Assembly (NCBI RefSeq): GCF_003073045.1
Contig: NC_037595.1
Location: forward strand, 7,739,509 to 7,803,508
Length of the DNA stretch: 64,000 nucleotides
Reading direction: 5' to 3'
Source of the DNA: Pomacea canaliculata
Taxonomy: Eukaryota > Mollusca > Gastropoda > Architaenioglossa > Ampullariidae
A model generated the notes under the pieces. The model saw only the letters and a program-made list of their open reading frames with translations, was not told the origin of the DNA and searched no databases. Of the stretch, positions 1 through 11,571 are shown one piece after another. The first letter of the stretch is position 1. Every line of letters starts with the position of its first letter. A program made the position numbers and the translations under genes.

Positions 1-117
1 ATTATGGCTGTAGAATATCTAACCTGATTATCACATATTACAGGATGTGACTGCTTTCTCCAAGCCTTTGGAAGATCGTTACAATGTGTCCTGAATGCTG
101 TTGTTTGACTTTTTCAG

Positions 118-3100
118 GGTCAGCTGTCGTTGCAGAAAATGTGGTTTTATTTGCAACCAACTATGCGAACTTTGGACATTTTGGCCTCCATTGCCAATTC
201 TATAAATAGGGTGAGCAGAACATTTTTTGAATTGTGTAATAATTTTTTTATTTTATACTTTTAAGTTTCATGCATTTAAATGTTTCTTATTTACAGTTTT
301 TTGTTTGCATTTATGTACAGACATTATGGGGGAAGGGGTTGGGTTTTGAGGCTTGCATTTTTTCATCTTTCAGATTGTTTGTTTTAGGCTGAACTAAAAA
401 GAGGTACACTCGTCATATGCATCATTTAAAAAAATGACAAATGCGTTATCTACAGAATAAAGACTTAGAAATTAGTATTTTCCTGTCTTGTCTGGAAAAA
501 ATAATTTATAGGACACTTTTATAGTATGATTAGAGTTTGGAAAGCAGCATTAAGTACCATCGGATTAATATCCATAGCGTACTGGACAAGATTATTAAGT
601 TGATAGGTAGTATTCTGATCTTGATAAAATGAAAACATCAGTGTTAATCTGCAAGTCATTATAGAAATAATATTGAGAAATGCTTCTGTGCTGCAGGGAG
701 AATGCATTGGTGGTGCAGTGCTTAGTCTGCTCCACGAGAAGACCTCGAATCTCATTGGGTGAGAATGGACATTTGTGCACTCATAAGACAAATTTCTGTG
801 ATAAAAGGCAATCATTTTCCTTGGTATCAGTCATAATTCAAAGAGTTCTATTGTTTTGAAGTGTGGTCAGTGTTTTCAATTTGATGAATATGGTTATAAA
901 TTTGTTTTCTTGGTTGTTTGTTTTTATTTTTTAATAGTTTAAAGTACATTAATCCTTAAGTAAAAGAATTATATCCAGCTGCAGCTTTAAGAGACTATAA
1001 AAATCATTATATATATATAAGGTTTATATATAAAAGGTTAAAAAAAAACCCACCTGAAATGTAGCCCTGATACCTTTCTTTATGTTGCCTTGGTTTGCAT
1101 TTCTTCATCTGCTGTTTCTGCTGTTATTTCAGAGATGCGAAAAGCCAGGAACTGTGCCTCTATCTCACTCAGTCTGTGAGTATAGTTTGTGGGTTGGTGT
1201 GTGTGTGGGGGGGATGTGCGTGCTAGGGGAGAGAGATATGTATGCACATGCTTATGAGCATGCATATGTATATGAGTATGTTTGTTGATATGTGTGATAG
1301 GTCGAAAGGGCCACATTTTGAGGAATTGGTGGATATATTGTGATCTGTCAAGGTTGCACTTGTGTATTCAGACACTAGGCAGCATGACAGGCATTCCCTA
1401 TCTCCAAGCCCTTTTGTAAAGGTTTTATTCTAAATTTCCAGTTGTGTCTTTGACATCCTTCCTCATATTTATAGCAGATAGTAAAGTTTTGCAACCATGA
1501 TTACTAATCATAAAGGAATAGGGTTTGATTAATTTTTTTTTTCCCTTCAAGAAAAAGAAATTCAAGCCAAGACATGGATATACTGAAAATTCTATTTAAG
1601 TTGCTGTATGTATACTATAAAAGTTAATAGGAATTCAACAAACTAGTTTGCTTCCTGTTCTAGATGGATCTGAAGAGGTGTTTAAAAGTGAGTGACTAGA
1701 ATGTATTCAAGAGATTTAATTTTTCTGTAGAATGTGCAGCCAAAAATTCACAGCATTACACATTACTGTTGTTTCAGGCATGCATTCCTTACTTTGAAAT
1801 CCTAGAAAAATGGATCTTCAAGGGAGTCATCCGTGATCCATTCTCAGAGGTTATTTCTTTTCAGTTGTGTGAAATTAGCTGTGACTAGCAACTTTCTTAC
1901 ACAGGCACTTATTTATAATATGCATTATTGATTGCAAGGAGAAATTATTTTTTATTTTAAAATATATTTAATAGAGAGTTAATGTGCACATGCAATCTTT
2001 TCTTGTGCTTTCCAGTTTCTTGTGGAAGAAAATGAAAAGATTCAGAAGGAAAAGCTACTTGAGGAGTACAATGATGCATATCCTTCATCATGTTTAGAGA
2101 GAAAGACCTAAAATAAAAGCATTTCTTCAAAACCAAAATTGTAGAATGAAAGCTACTTGCTATTCGTCTTGTACATTTAAACTACAACATTATTATTGGA
2201 TACTGAGGCAAGTTATGTTACCCTTAAGTAAAAGAAAAACATTTAACCTGAAGGATGTATCTTCCTTGACCTTGTCACTTATTGGGAACAGCACTACACA
2301 ATCTGTCGTGAGCGAATTCCTGTATTTCTGGAGCAGGTGGCTGACAAAATTTTGAACACAGGAAAATACCTCAATGTAGTGCGGCTTTGTGGTGAGTAAT
2401 GGTGCTTTGGTGGGAAACAGGGTGGAGAATGCCATAGCATCCATAATCAGTTAAAATGGCAAATTCTGCTTGCATGCAAGAGTAGCTGATCAGATTAAAT
2501 TCTGTTTTGTTTTGTTTTTTTAAAAAAGCTGTTCAGTAGTAACTCTATGCTGACATATACCTGGATTATACAGATTGCCTTCGTTTGTATGTCAGGGCGA
2601 GATGTTAACTGTCCGCATGCGGCGGACATGGTGTACACACTGAAGGAGAGGCGGTACTATGATCAGATTGAGCAGGCTTATGATTACGCAAGCAAGCTGC
2701 TGCTAGAATTGTTAATGAGGGAGAAGGAACTTATGGCTCGCATCAGGTATGGTTTGCTTCAAAGCTGTGACATATTTTCTCATTTCAATACTTCCTGAAA
2801 ATTAGGTAGAAGTTGATGAGGATCTGTAAAAAAGATCTGCCAAAAGCTGTGCATATCTAGCCTTTTCAGTTTTATTGTTTGAGCCAAAAATTCTCCAGCC
2901 ATTTCCATAGTACAGCAATGAATTGTGCACAATACAAAGCCATATCTCTGTAGATATAATGCTTTCACAATGCTTGGACGGCACAGGGAACGTGATTGTC
3001 ATGTGTGTCATTTCATTGAATGGAATTAGAAATTTATGTTTTGATTCTCCTTTGGTCTGTGAAAATTTTGCATTTTATTTATGGTCAGTCATATCACTGG

Positions 3101-6100
3101 ATCTGAATTCTCAAAGCATACTTCCTCCTGTGTGTTTCTGTGCATTGCATGTTTATGTCATTACACATATGAAGAAATTTCATTGGTTGTGCATGTGTGA
3201 CTTACAAATAAATGCAAATATCTGTGAATGGACTTGTATGTGGTCACACAAGTCACATCCATGCATGTTTACAAGCTGAACTCAATTGCTGGTAGGTCAA
3301 TCAAGCACTACTTCCTGTTGGACAAGGGTGACTTTATTGTGCAGTTCATGGATATGACAGAGGAAGAGATGAGGCAAAACATGGATGATATCCTTTGTTT
3401 GATATTCTGGAAATTTTTCTTCAATCCTTAGTAAAAATGGATTTTTGTTTGCATGCTTGATGACTGTGTGTAGATGCAGAATACTCTTTCAACAGAGGAA
3501 ATCCTTAATAATGCTCAAATATCATGCCAACTCGGCTTGAAACCTTGCTTGAACTAGCCCTGCGGACAAGCACAGCCAATGTTGATCCTTTCAAAGATGA
3601 CTTAAAGTAATTTTGTTTTCTTTTGCTTTACTTGCTTATAAGCAATTTTATTAGTTATGGCCAGAAATATTTTGAAGTTTTATTTGCATTTGTCTAATGT
3701 TATCTTGAATTTAAACTACAGAAATATTGTGACTTAGTGCATCAGAGGCTGTTGTCAAAGGAAAGAAAACGGTTTCTAACAGTTAGTTGCATGTACAGTG
3801 ACTCACACAAATGAACATTTTTCAGAGTGGACTTGCTTCCATTTGATCTTATAACTCAACTTTTCCGCATTCTGACAATTGACACCAAACAAGAGAAAGG
3901 TAGGGCTTGGCTTATCTTCAAGACTTGAATTTAATTTGCAGAAATAAATAGCCTTCTTTGCTTTGCATTATGTTATCCTTCTAGTCTTGTTAAAAACCTT
4001 GTTTCTGAGGTTACATGTTTTTATTATTTCAATGATACCAGGATTCAGACAATAGCAATTTCTTTGTGCATCCTGTAGTTTTAATCATGGGTCCATCACA
4101 CAGTAACAGCTTTCAGATAGACGAATGCTTTTTTTTTTGGTTTGTTTTTTTAAATATACAATCAGTCTACAAATACATTAAGTAGTTTTATTTTATACAA
4201 GATCAACAAGATTCTCGCAGTCTGAGCAGTGAATCTTTTTGCAAAAATCCAGTGCAAAAAGTAATCCTTGCACTATATCAGTCACTATACTGTTACTGAA
4301 ATGTGGATCCTACAGACTGATTTTAAGTCGGGCAAAGGATGGTTACTTAATATTTTATCTTGCTCAGTAGGGTTACAGAGTGTGTAAAATGTAACAAAGT
4401 ATAATGTGTAACTGAGAGTTAAGGCTAGCATCAAGCAAGTCCTGTCAAAGTAATTTTTTTTAAAATTTGGTGACAGGTGAGGGGTGGGCTATTTTAATGC
4501 AAGTTGTTGGGTGTTGTGGTTGTATCAAATAGTTTCATTTCACATCTTTGAAATATTTTTTTCATGAAAGAATCAGTGACTGTATTCAGTGTCGTTGACA
4601 GATTATCGTGTAGACCCAACAGATCTTCATTTGTCTGGTCTGGAGTCCTTTTCCTTTGACTACGTTGTGAAATGGCCAGTATCGCTGGTGGTGAACCGTA
4701 AGGTCAGTTAGTGCTACAGTTGCTGGAAATAGAGATCAACATCAATCTATAAAAGTGGATCTGGAAAAAACCCCAATAATTTACATAGGCATTTATTCTT
4801 TACTTCTGCAATTGTTCTTCTGTTGCTTCATTATTCTAAATTGATTTTAAGTATGCTATAATTATTATGTTAACATTATCATTAAGGAATTCATTCATTG
4901 AATAAAAACCTTATTGCATTTTGTTTGTGCCATGAGTATATACCCAAAACATCACAGCATCTTCTTACTTTGCCTCATGATGGCCCCAAGATTAGTTCTC
5001 TTTCTGAGATGTCACATGAATTTTCTGCACAGGTTTAGATGTCATATCTGGCCTCTGAGTTCCATTAATTGTGCAAACCAGACACATAATGTTCCATACT
5101 GTACATACAATCTGGAATACCTGATGTCAATTTGATCTTGTACCTGTGTTTTGCATGCAGACCCTTTGTCCTTAAGTCCAATAAATTCCATCAACCATTA
5201 TTTTAAGATACATACAGACACGTCATCAGTTTAACAAGACTTGCAATATTGTAACGACTGAGTTTTAACATTTTGATGTTTGTCACAATAACAGCCAGTT
5301 GTTGTTAGATGACTATCAAGATTAAACTCCTAGTAGACTGATCAGGTTTGGTTAATGTGAAAAGAGAAACAATTTAAATGTAACACGGAGATCCAGAAAG
5401 CAGGAAGTCCCTGCTTCACTGCACCAGTGGCTCTTGGTTAACTTTGTAGGTTGCCTTTTGTTTTGACCATACAGGCTCTCACGCGATATCAAATGCTGTT
5501 CCGACATCTATTCTACTGCAAACATGTGGAGCGGCAGCTTTGCAGGTAAGCAAAGTGTGTGAGAGACATCAAAGCTTTATTTTTTCAGGTAAGCAAAGAG
5601 TGAGAGACATCAAAACTTTGTGTTCTCAGGTTTTCTGTCAATGGTGATATGTTTGGCTAATTATGATTATGTAGCATACAAATAACAGCAACATTCCAGC
5701 AAATACAACGGCAACTAACATTCCAAGACTTTGGCAGACTAAACAAGACTCAGCTGCAGCAAACATAGGTTTAAGTAGCTAAATGCTAAATGTTGTGTTC
5801 CTGTTAAAAAAACTAAAGGTATGTTCCCTCCACGTGTGTGTGTGTGGATGTGTGCTTTGGAAAGTGTGTGGGTAGGAAACAAAGTGGCCAAGACTTACTC
5901 TCTCCAGAAGTCCCGCTGGTACTCTGCAGCTTTTGCCTTGAGGCAGCGCATGCTCAACTTCGTGCAGAATTTTGAGTACTACATGATGTTTGAAGTTATT
6001 GAACCTAACTGGCACCTCTTTCAGCAAAACATGGACACGGTGAGTTGGCCAAGCTACATTCACTCTTTCTTCCTATACTTTAAAATCCTCTTGATCATGC

Positions 6101-8955
6101 TGAGTGGCAAGTGGATTTAGCTTTTTCTAGATGATTTGCTTCCACAGCAACAAACATCCTCATAGCAAACTGGGTAGTCTCACAGAATGCATCCTGCTGT
6201 GTGTAAATGAATATATAAGGGAAAAAAACTGTTGGCTTCTTCCTGGATTGTTTTAATATGAATTACTTCTCTCAGTAGTCAACCAGTCAGGTATTTTGTT
6301 ATATTAGAAAGTAGACAGTGAGTAGTTGGTTAAGAAACAGGTTTGAGATGGACACTGGTTAACTCAATTTGATATAGATCTGAAAATGACAATGTAATAA
6401 GTAATATTTAAAGTCTGATGTATATTCTAATAAAACATTTCACTGTTTGGCATATTGTATATATTGTGTAAATATTTTTTTCTTCTTAAATTCTGCCTCG
6501 TAATATACTTTCATGACAGGAGCTCTCTCTGTTCCATACAGTTACCATCTTTCATTTGAATCTAGTACAAGGGTGAAAAAGCTATATTTCTTGCAAATCC
6601 TGTTTGAATGTTTCAAAAATGCTAATTAAAGCAGCATCAGTGATGGTTGTCTTTATCGTAGGTCAATGAGTGTAAATATTAGAACACATTGTACTTTGTG
6701 CTACCACTACTGTTTAATCATGTCATTTTTCATCTGTGTTGAATGAGTTAACAAATTTTACGTGGATAGTTTTTGGTTGTTATATTTGCCCTGGAGAAAA
6801 CTGATGATAAGACTTTGCATTTAATTTCTTTTTTAAGGTCTCCAATGTTGATGACGTTTTGGTGTACCACACAGACTTCCTAAACTCCTGTCTGAAGGAC
6901 TGCATGCTTACCAACCCTGACTTGCTCAAGATTGTTCACAAACTCATGATGGTTTGTGTTACATTCTCGAACTTTGTCCAGGTATGTTTATTATCATAAC
7001 ATTGCTGTAGATTTCTAGCTTTGTCACGAAGCATACGAAAAAGAGCCTGCATCTGTGAAAATCTTAAATAATTAATTTACCAGCACTGATGCATTACTAT
7101 ACACTAGAGGTGCAAGGCTGATGAAGGTCTATTCTCAAGAGTGTTTATCCAAGCTGGATTGGAAATAGAAAACAGATTGCATTTAGTGCAAATTACTTCG
7201 AAGTGATTGAGACTACTTTTGTGTTTAGCGCCTGAACAAGAGCACAATTTTGGAGGCAGAGGTGACACGCCTGACTAAAGAGAGCACCTTACAAGCACCT
7301 GGTCCTCAGCCTTTAGGAAAAGAAGAGCAGAAGAAGAAGGCAGCTGCAACTAAGGTGGGTGCTGTCAGTGGAGTCTGTCACAATGCATCACAGCGGGGTC
7401 AGTGTCCAAACAATCAAATCAGTAACTGTCGTATGGAATCAATGAAAATTGTAGAGAAAGCACAAAGAAACTTAAGGAAGTTATGTATTCCATCTTTGGC
7501 AAATAAAAATTCCTGATTCTGGATGTTCTGTCCAAGGGAACAGTTATGACAGCGTGTATGTGCAAGTGTGATTTCATATGTATAGGACAGTAATTGTCAT
7601 AGGTGTTGATCGCAGAATATAACATAGGACTAGAATGTTTATCAGGTAGTGATTGCATAGTAGTCTTGTGGAGTTTAGCCTTCATGTAGAGGATGAGTAT
7701 AGCATAGCTGTGTACAGTAAAAGGTGAGATTAGCATAGCTGTCTACATTGTTGATTTTTATTCCCTTCAGGTGGTTTCAGAGCACGTTGACCAGCTAGTG
7801 TCTAGTGAAACCTTTGAGCGTACCATCACCAACTTTGATACAAACTTTTCAAAACTGCTTTTAGAGCTGCTGGACAAAATTTTGGATATGAGTAGCAACA
7901 ACTATGACCAGAGATTATCAAACATCATCTACAGGTATGCTGACTGCTTTTGTTGCCTTCCTAGAGACACAAAAGCACTCATTGTTTTGGCAAGGGTGAA
8001 TGATGAGCCGAAGTGGATGTTACCTTTTTGCTAGATATGGAAGGGGCAAGTTTGAAAATAAACAACAATGAACAGCCTGGAAAGAAAGATTCCATGTGCC
8101 CAGAAGACACAATAAAAACATTGCTGCAGTGTTGATCTCAAGCTGTTATTCCAAACAAGTTTGAAAATAATGCCTTGAGATAAAAAAATGTGAAACAAAG
8201 TTTTTAATTTGTGGTCTTCATATTATTTGTTTTCTGTTTTAGTAACTTTTTTTAGGTTCAGTCACCTCAAGACCCTCTCAACAGGAGAGAACCTGTGTGG
8301 ATAGTGTTAATTCTACCCATCAGCTAACTTTATGAAATTAAGTAATGGCGTGCACCCTAAGTTTATCTTATTTTGTCCTAGATAATTACCTGACCCTGGT
8401 GGCTGTAGAGTACAGAATCCCAAGACCTTGTCTCCCTATTTCAGGGTCACTTATGTTCTTTGAGTACAACATAGGCATTCCCCTTTAGCAGTGGATTATA
8501 AATGAATTTTGCCACATTGCAGACTTGATTTCAATGGATTCTACACAGAGAGGCTAGAAGAAGTAACTGCACAGCGACATGCCTCTACCATGTCTACAAG
8601 CGCAGACTTGAGCAATCAAGGTGATACCAATATCACTATAAGCAATTGCACTGTCTTTCATTCGGTTTTTTATTTCAAATTTACTTACGTTGTGGGCATC
8701 CCTGTCCTTACACACCATAAAGCAGATTTCTAAAAAAATAATCTTTATAAAAAATGTTGTTATGACTTTGGAATGCTCATGTGATAAAAATGCAAAACTT
8801 CTTAACATATTAAGTGACATCCTCTGTTTGCAGCTGTACATGATGCAGGTGGTTTCCATTCCTGGATGGCATCTTATACAGCCACACAGCGACCTGACTC
8901 TGCCCATGCAACCCCCAGTGCTCTCCGCTCTACTATGTCCACCAGTGCCAAGTAA
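118..8955 (+). CDS. TUBGCP2: Gamma-tubulin complex component 2 (GCP2), 5' end outside window
   Basis: Core subunit of the gamma-tubulin small complex, which nucleates microtubules at centrosomes. The visible exons read in order as a GCP2 protein: [20 protein letters not shown], then [108 protein letters not shown] and [14 protein letters not shown]. Together these cover the end of GRIP1 and all of GRIP2; upstream exons are off the left edge. Exons by splice phase: 118-210, 697-758, 1133-1175, 1778-1849, 2014-2077, 2279-2391, 2596-2746, 3296-3387, 3519-3606, 3826-3899, 4602-4702, 5475-5545, 5865-6039, 6838-6981, 7229-7354, 7771-7934, 8523-8620 and 8834-8955 (the first is a partial view of the gene). 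The lysine-rich linker at 7229-7354 and the Ser/Thr-rich C-terminus are the variable parts. Two introns are U12-type (separate entries). Identity is secure; a few exon edges may be off by some bases. Confidence 0.95.
2078..2278 (+). other. TUBGCP2: U12-type AT-AC intron in TUBGCP2
   Basis: The exon ends ...TACAATGATGC and the intron opens with ATATCCTTC, the minor-spliceosome 5' splice site. Near its 3' end lies TTCCTTGAC (2262-2270), a perfect U12 branch-site match with the branch A about 9 nt before the terminal AC. Joining GC to T restores the expected residues YNDA-YWEQ, as in the family (YND-KYWDQ). No GT-AG solution keeps this reading. Length is 201 nt. Confidence 0.9.
3388..3518 (+). 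other. TUBGCP2: U12-type AT-AA intron in TUBGCP2
   Basis: The exon ends ...AACATGGATG and the intron begins ATATCCTTTG, an ideal U12 5' splice site. TCCTTAAT at 3502-3509 matches the U12 branch consensus, about 10 nt before the acceptor. The downstream exon must begin AT ATC ATG CCA to give NMDD-IMPTRLE (family form ED-ITPPRLE). The intron therefore ends in AA rather than AC or AG. Both the intron and the following exon start with ATATC, so the junction is ambiguous by a few bases; the strong 5' site argues for this placement. Confidence 0.82.
5543..5629 (+). repeat. Tandem duplication of a splice-donor segment (TUBGCP2 intron)
   Basis: About 43 bp starting CAGGTAAGCAAAG at 5543 is repeated from 5586, with a few differences. 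The first copy holds the real donor (GT at 5546) after exon 5475-5545. The second places TTTATTTTTTCAG directly against GTAAGC (GT at 5589). The result is a polypyrimidine-AG|GTAAGC junction of the kind used as a zero-length or recursive splice site, or as an alternative donor. Confidence 0.75.
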
Positions 8956-9563
8956 AGAAGTCAAGCAGCTTCAAAGACCTGACAAAAAATGCTTTCTGAT
9001 AAAACTTGTGGCAACAAAAGCTTACACTAACCCACACTGACTGATCCCATTTGATAAAGATCTGGTGCAACAAGAGAATCTCAAAAGACTTAGCATCAGA
9101 ACTATTCAGTGTGAAGAATTTCTTTTCCATACGATGATGTGCTTATCATTCAGTAGCTAATTGTTCTTAGGTCAGCTTACAAAAGACAAAAATGTGCAAA
9201 GCTTTTAAAGCTATTTATTCCCACATCCCCAGCAGGATTCTAGACTGGACTGCATGTGTGCATCTTACCTTCTAATCATAATCTTGCAAATACCTTGGAC
9301 AGTGAAAAGGCTTGCTTAATAATTTTCTGTTTGTGAAAAGCATTTGTCAGTACCCCCTTCCCCCTTTCAAGATTTTTTAACAACCCTTTATTGTTGGAAA
9401 TGTGTAGAATGATATGCCCACAGCTAAAATTAAGAGCAGCTATATTTAACTCATTTTAACTAATTGCAACAAGGTACTTGGGGCATCATTCCACACAGAC
9501 CTAGCATGATGCATTGGTTAGATGGGATAACTGCTTTACCTGACGTCTTTGGACAGTTTGCTA

Positions 9564-9641
9564 AATAAATTGCTGCCTGGTATAAAACCTTGTCTGATAA
9601 AAAGATTTGGTATCTTTACTGTAAATTATCTTATAAATAAA
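9564..9641 (+). terminator. Polyadenylation signals of TUBGCP2
   Basis: AATAAA occurs at 9564-9569 and again at 9636-9641 on the + strand, 600-700 bp after the TUBGCP2 stop codon. Either could end the mRNA. Between the stop and these signals I see only AT-rich 3' UTR sequence. Confidence 0.55.
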
Positions 9642-9659
9642 GCAATATTACAATGTTTG

Positions 9660-11527
9660 CATCTGGTTGTGGGTGGTACCTATGTAAATTTGCACCAAAA
9701 ATTACCATTTCTTCAATTCTCACAGAATTGGACACAATACTTTTATTTTACCTGTAGGAATATTGTATTTATGGCTGTATGTTAAGTTTAATCTTTATTT
9801 TACTGGTTGGAAAGTGTTATTGGTGGCTCCAAACAAAAAAAAAAACTAAAAAATCTGCACAGATCAGATTTCTTTAAATCTCTGCGATGGAAATTTTGCT
9901 TTTGCAAAAGACAAAGTGAGGGACATAGAAGCAAGTGAGGTGTGGCGGCTGGCACCACTGCAATCTTTATCTCCCTGTTGTAGAAAATGTGGCGTCAACC
10001 TCAACAAGTTGTCAAGAGTAGAGCAGATGAAAAAGCACAAGTGTTAAACTATTTCGCTGCACTCGTGCAAAGCAAGACAATTACTGAAGGGAATAAACTT
10101 GACTCAAAGTGATAGCTTGAAAATTTACAATCAAATTGCAGTTTTAAAAAAAGTTCAAAGTACAAATTATCCTGCTTGAAATTGTTATTGAAAAGTAATT
10201 TAACAATTTTTTTTAAAGTCATTGGAAAAAGCAATGAACTGTAAAATATTTTAACTTGTTTTGATTTTATTAAAATGTGGAGCAGGGTACGAGCAATAAT
10301 TTTATATCCTGTGCCATATGACAATTCGCTTGTGATCTAGCGCAATAAAATGCATAGGTGAAAGATACTTAGCATGAACAGAAATAATAAACATTTATAT
10401 AGTGCTCCTCCAATGATTTGTTAAGAGCGCATTACAGAAATGATATACAGACCACAGCAAATCCACTTGCCTGGTTTATTAATCCACCAACAATGCTTAG
10501 CTGTCTTGCAACAGAATCTGTCGACAAAACAACACTCCATATATATATATGCATATTCATACGCGGGGCAGGTACCACCTTTGAGTGTTGTGTCTTCAAT
10601 GTCTTAAGCTCACTATTTTGGCACAGATCTTCACAAAATCACGTTGGACAGTACTGCTTGTTACAATCACAGATTTGACATCAATGCATTTGCAGCTGAT
10701 GGTGCACAGGTATGCTAGGGCCTTCCCCTATCCCTCCCTCAACTCAGCAACTGTTACACATTCAGATTTACATGTAAACACATTTACACATTCAGCTTTA
10801 CAAGTAAACATTTGTATACAATACCAGCACAATTTTAACTGACCTCACTGGAAAACATGGTGTATCCTAGAGGGACTTTTTCAACCTAATATTCTCATAG
10901 GAATATTTATAAACTAAAGGGACTGCAGTATATTGCTCTCATTGCATTGCCAAGTCTGTCTGGGTTTGCGTTTTTCACATTCATGCAAATTCAGTTTTGA
11001 AGATTGAAAGGCCCTTCTCATGCTCCACAACTATTTCAATTATTTTTATTTTTTTTTAATGTAGTTTACAATCGGATAAGTGTCAGTCATTTCTAAATGT
11101 TCTTGGAGAACATGGAACACAATTTAAAGCTGCACGGAGTCCCTTTCCAGATTCATGACCAGCATGGATCTGGAAAATTTTCCACTGCAAATATCACAAG
11201 CCTGCACTGCAGCTGCCCTTCAGGTTTCACATCATTCAGTTCACATTTTTGTTGGCATTCCTTTATAGAAATCCAGCCTGAAGCATCAAAAACTTCTTGA
11301 TAGTATATCCAAGTCATCCATGTGTTTCAGCCTATATCCAAGAGTCATCCATGTTTCAGAAATGAATATGAAAGTATGCAAAACTAGCACAATTTGAGCT
11401 CTGCACATAGAATCTCTTTCAAATCTTTGTTGCATTCATTCAAAATAAAGCTATAAAAATGTAATGCATCTGAATACTTACATATGTATTGTGCATCTGC
11501 TAGGCAGCCATGTTCATAACATAAATG
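9660..11527. other. Intergenic stretch between two convergent genes
   Basis: AT-rich, with no coding signal I can support. It contains a short repeat-like piece at about 10383-10440 (ATAATAAACATTTATATAGTG ... GAGCGCATTACAG) that resembles the start of a family of interspersed elements common in marine invertebrates. The part nearest 11.5 kb is probably 3' UTR of the - strand gene; possible - strand AATAAA signals lie near 11044 and 10263. Confidence 0.4.
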
Positions 11528-11571
11528 CACTCAGACATGTTCATGCACTGGTACCCATTCTCTGCCTGCAA

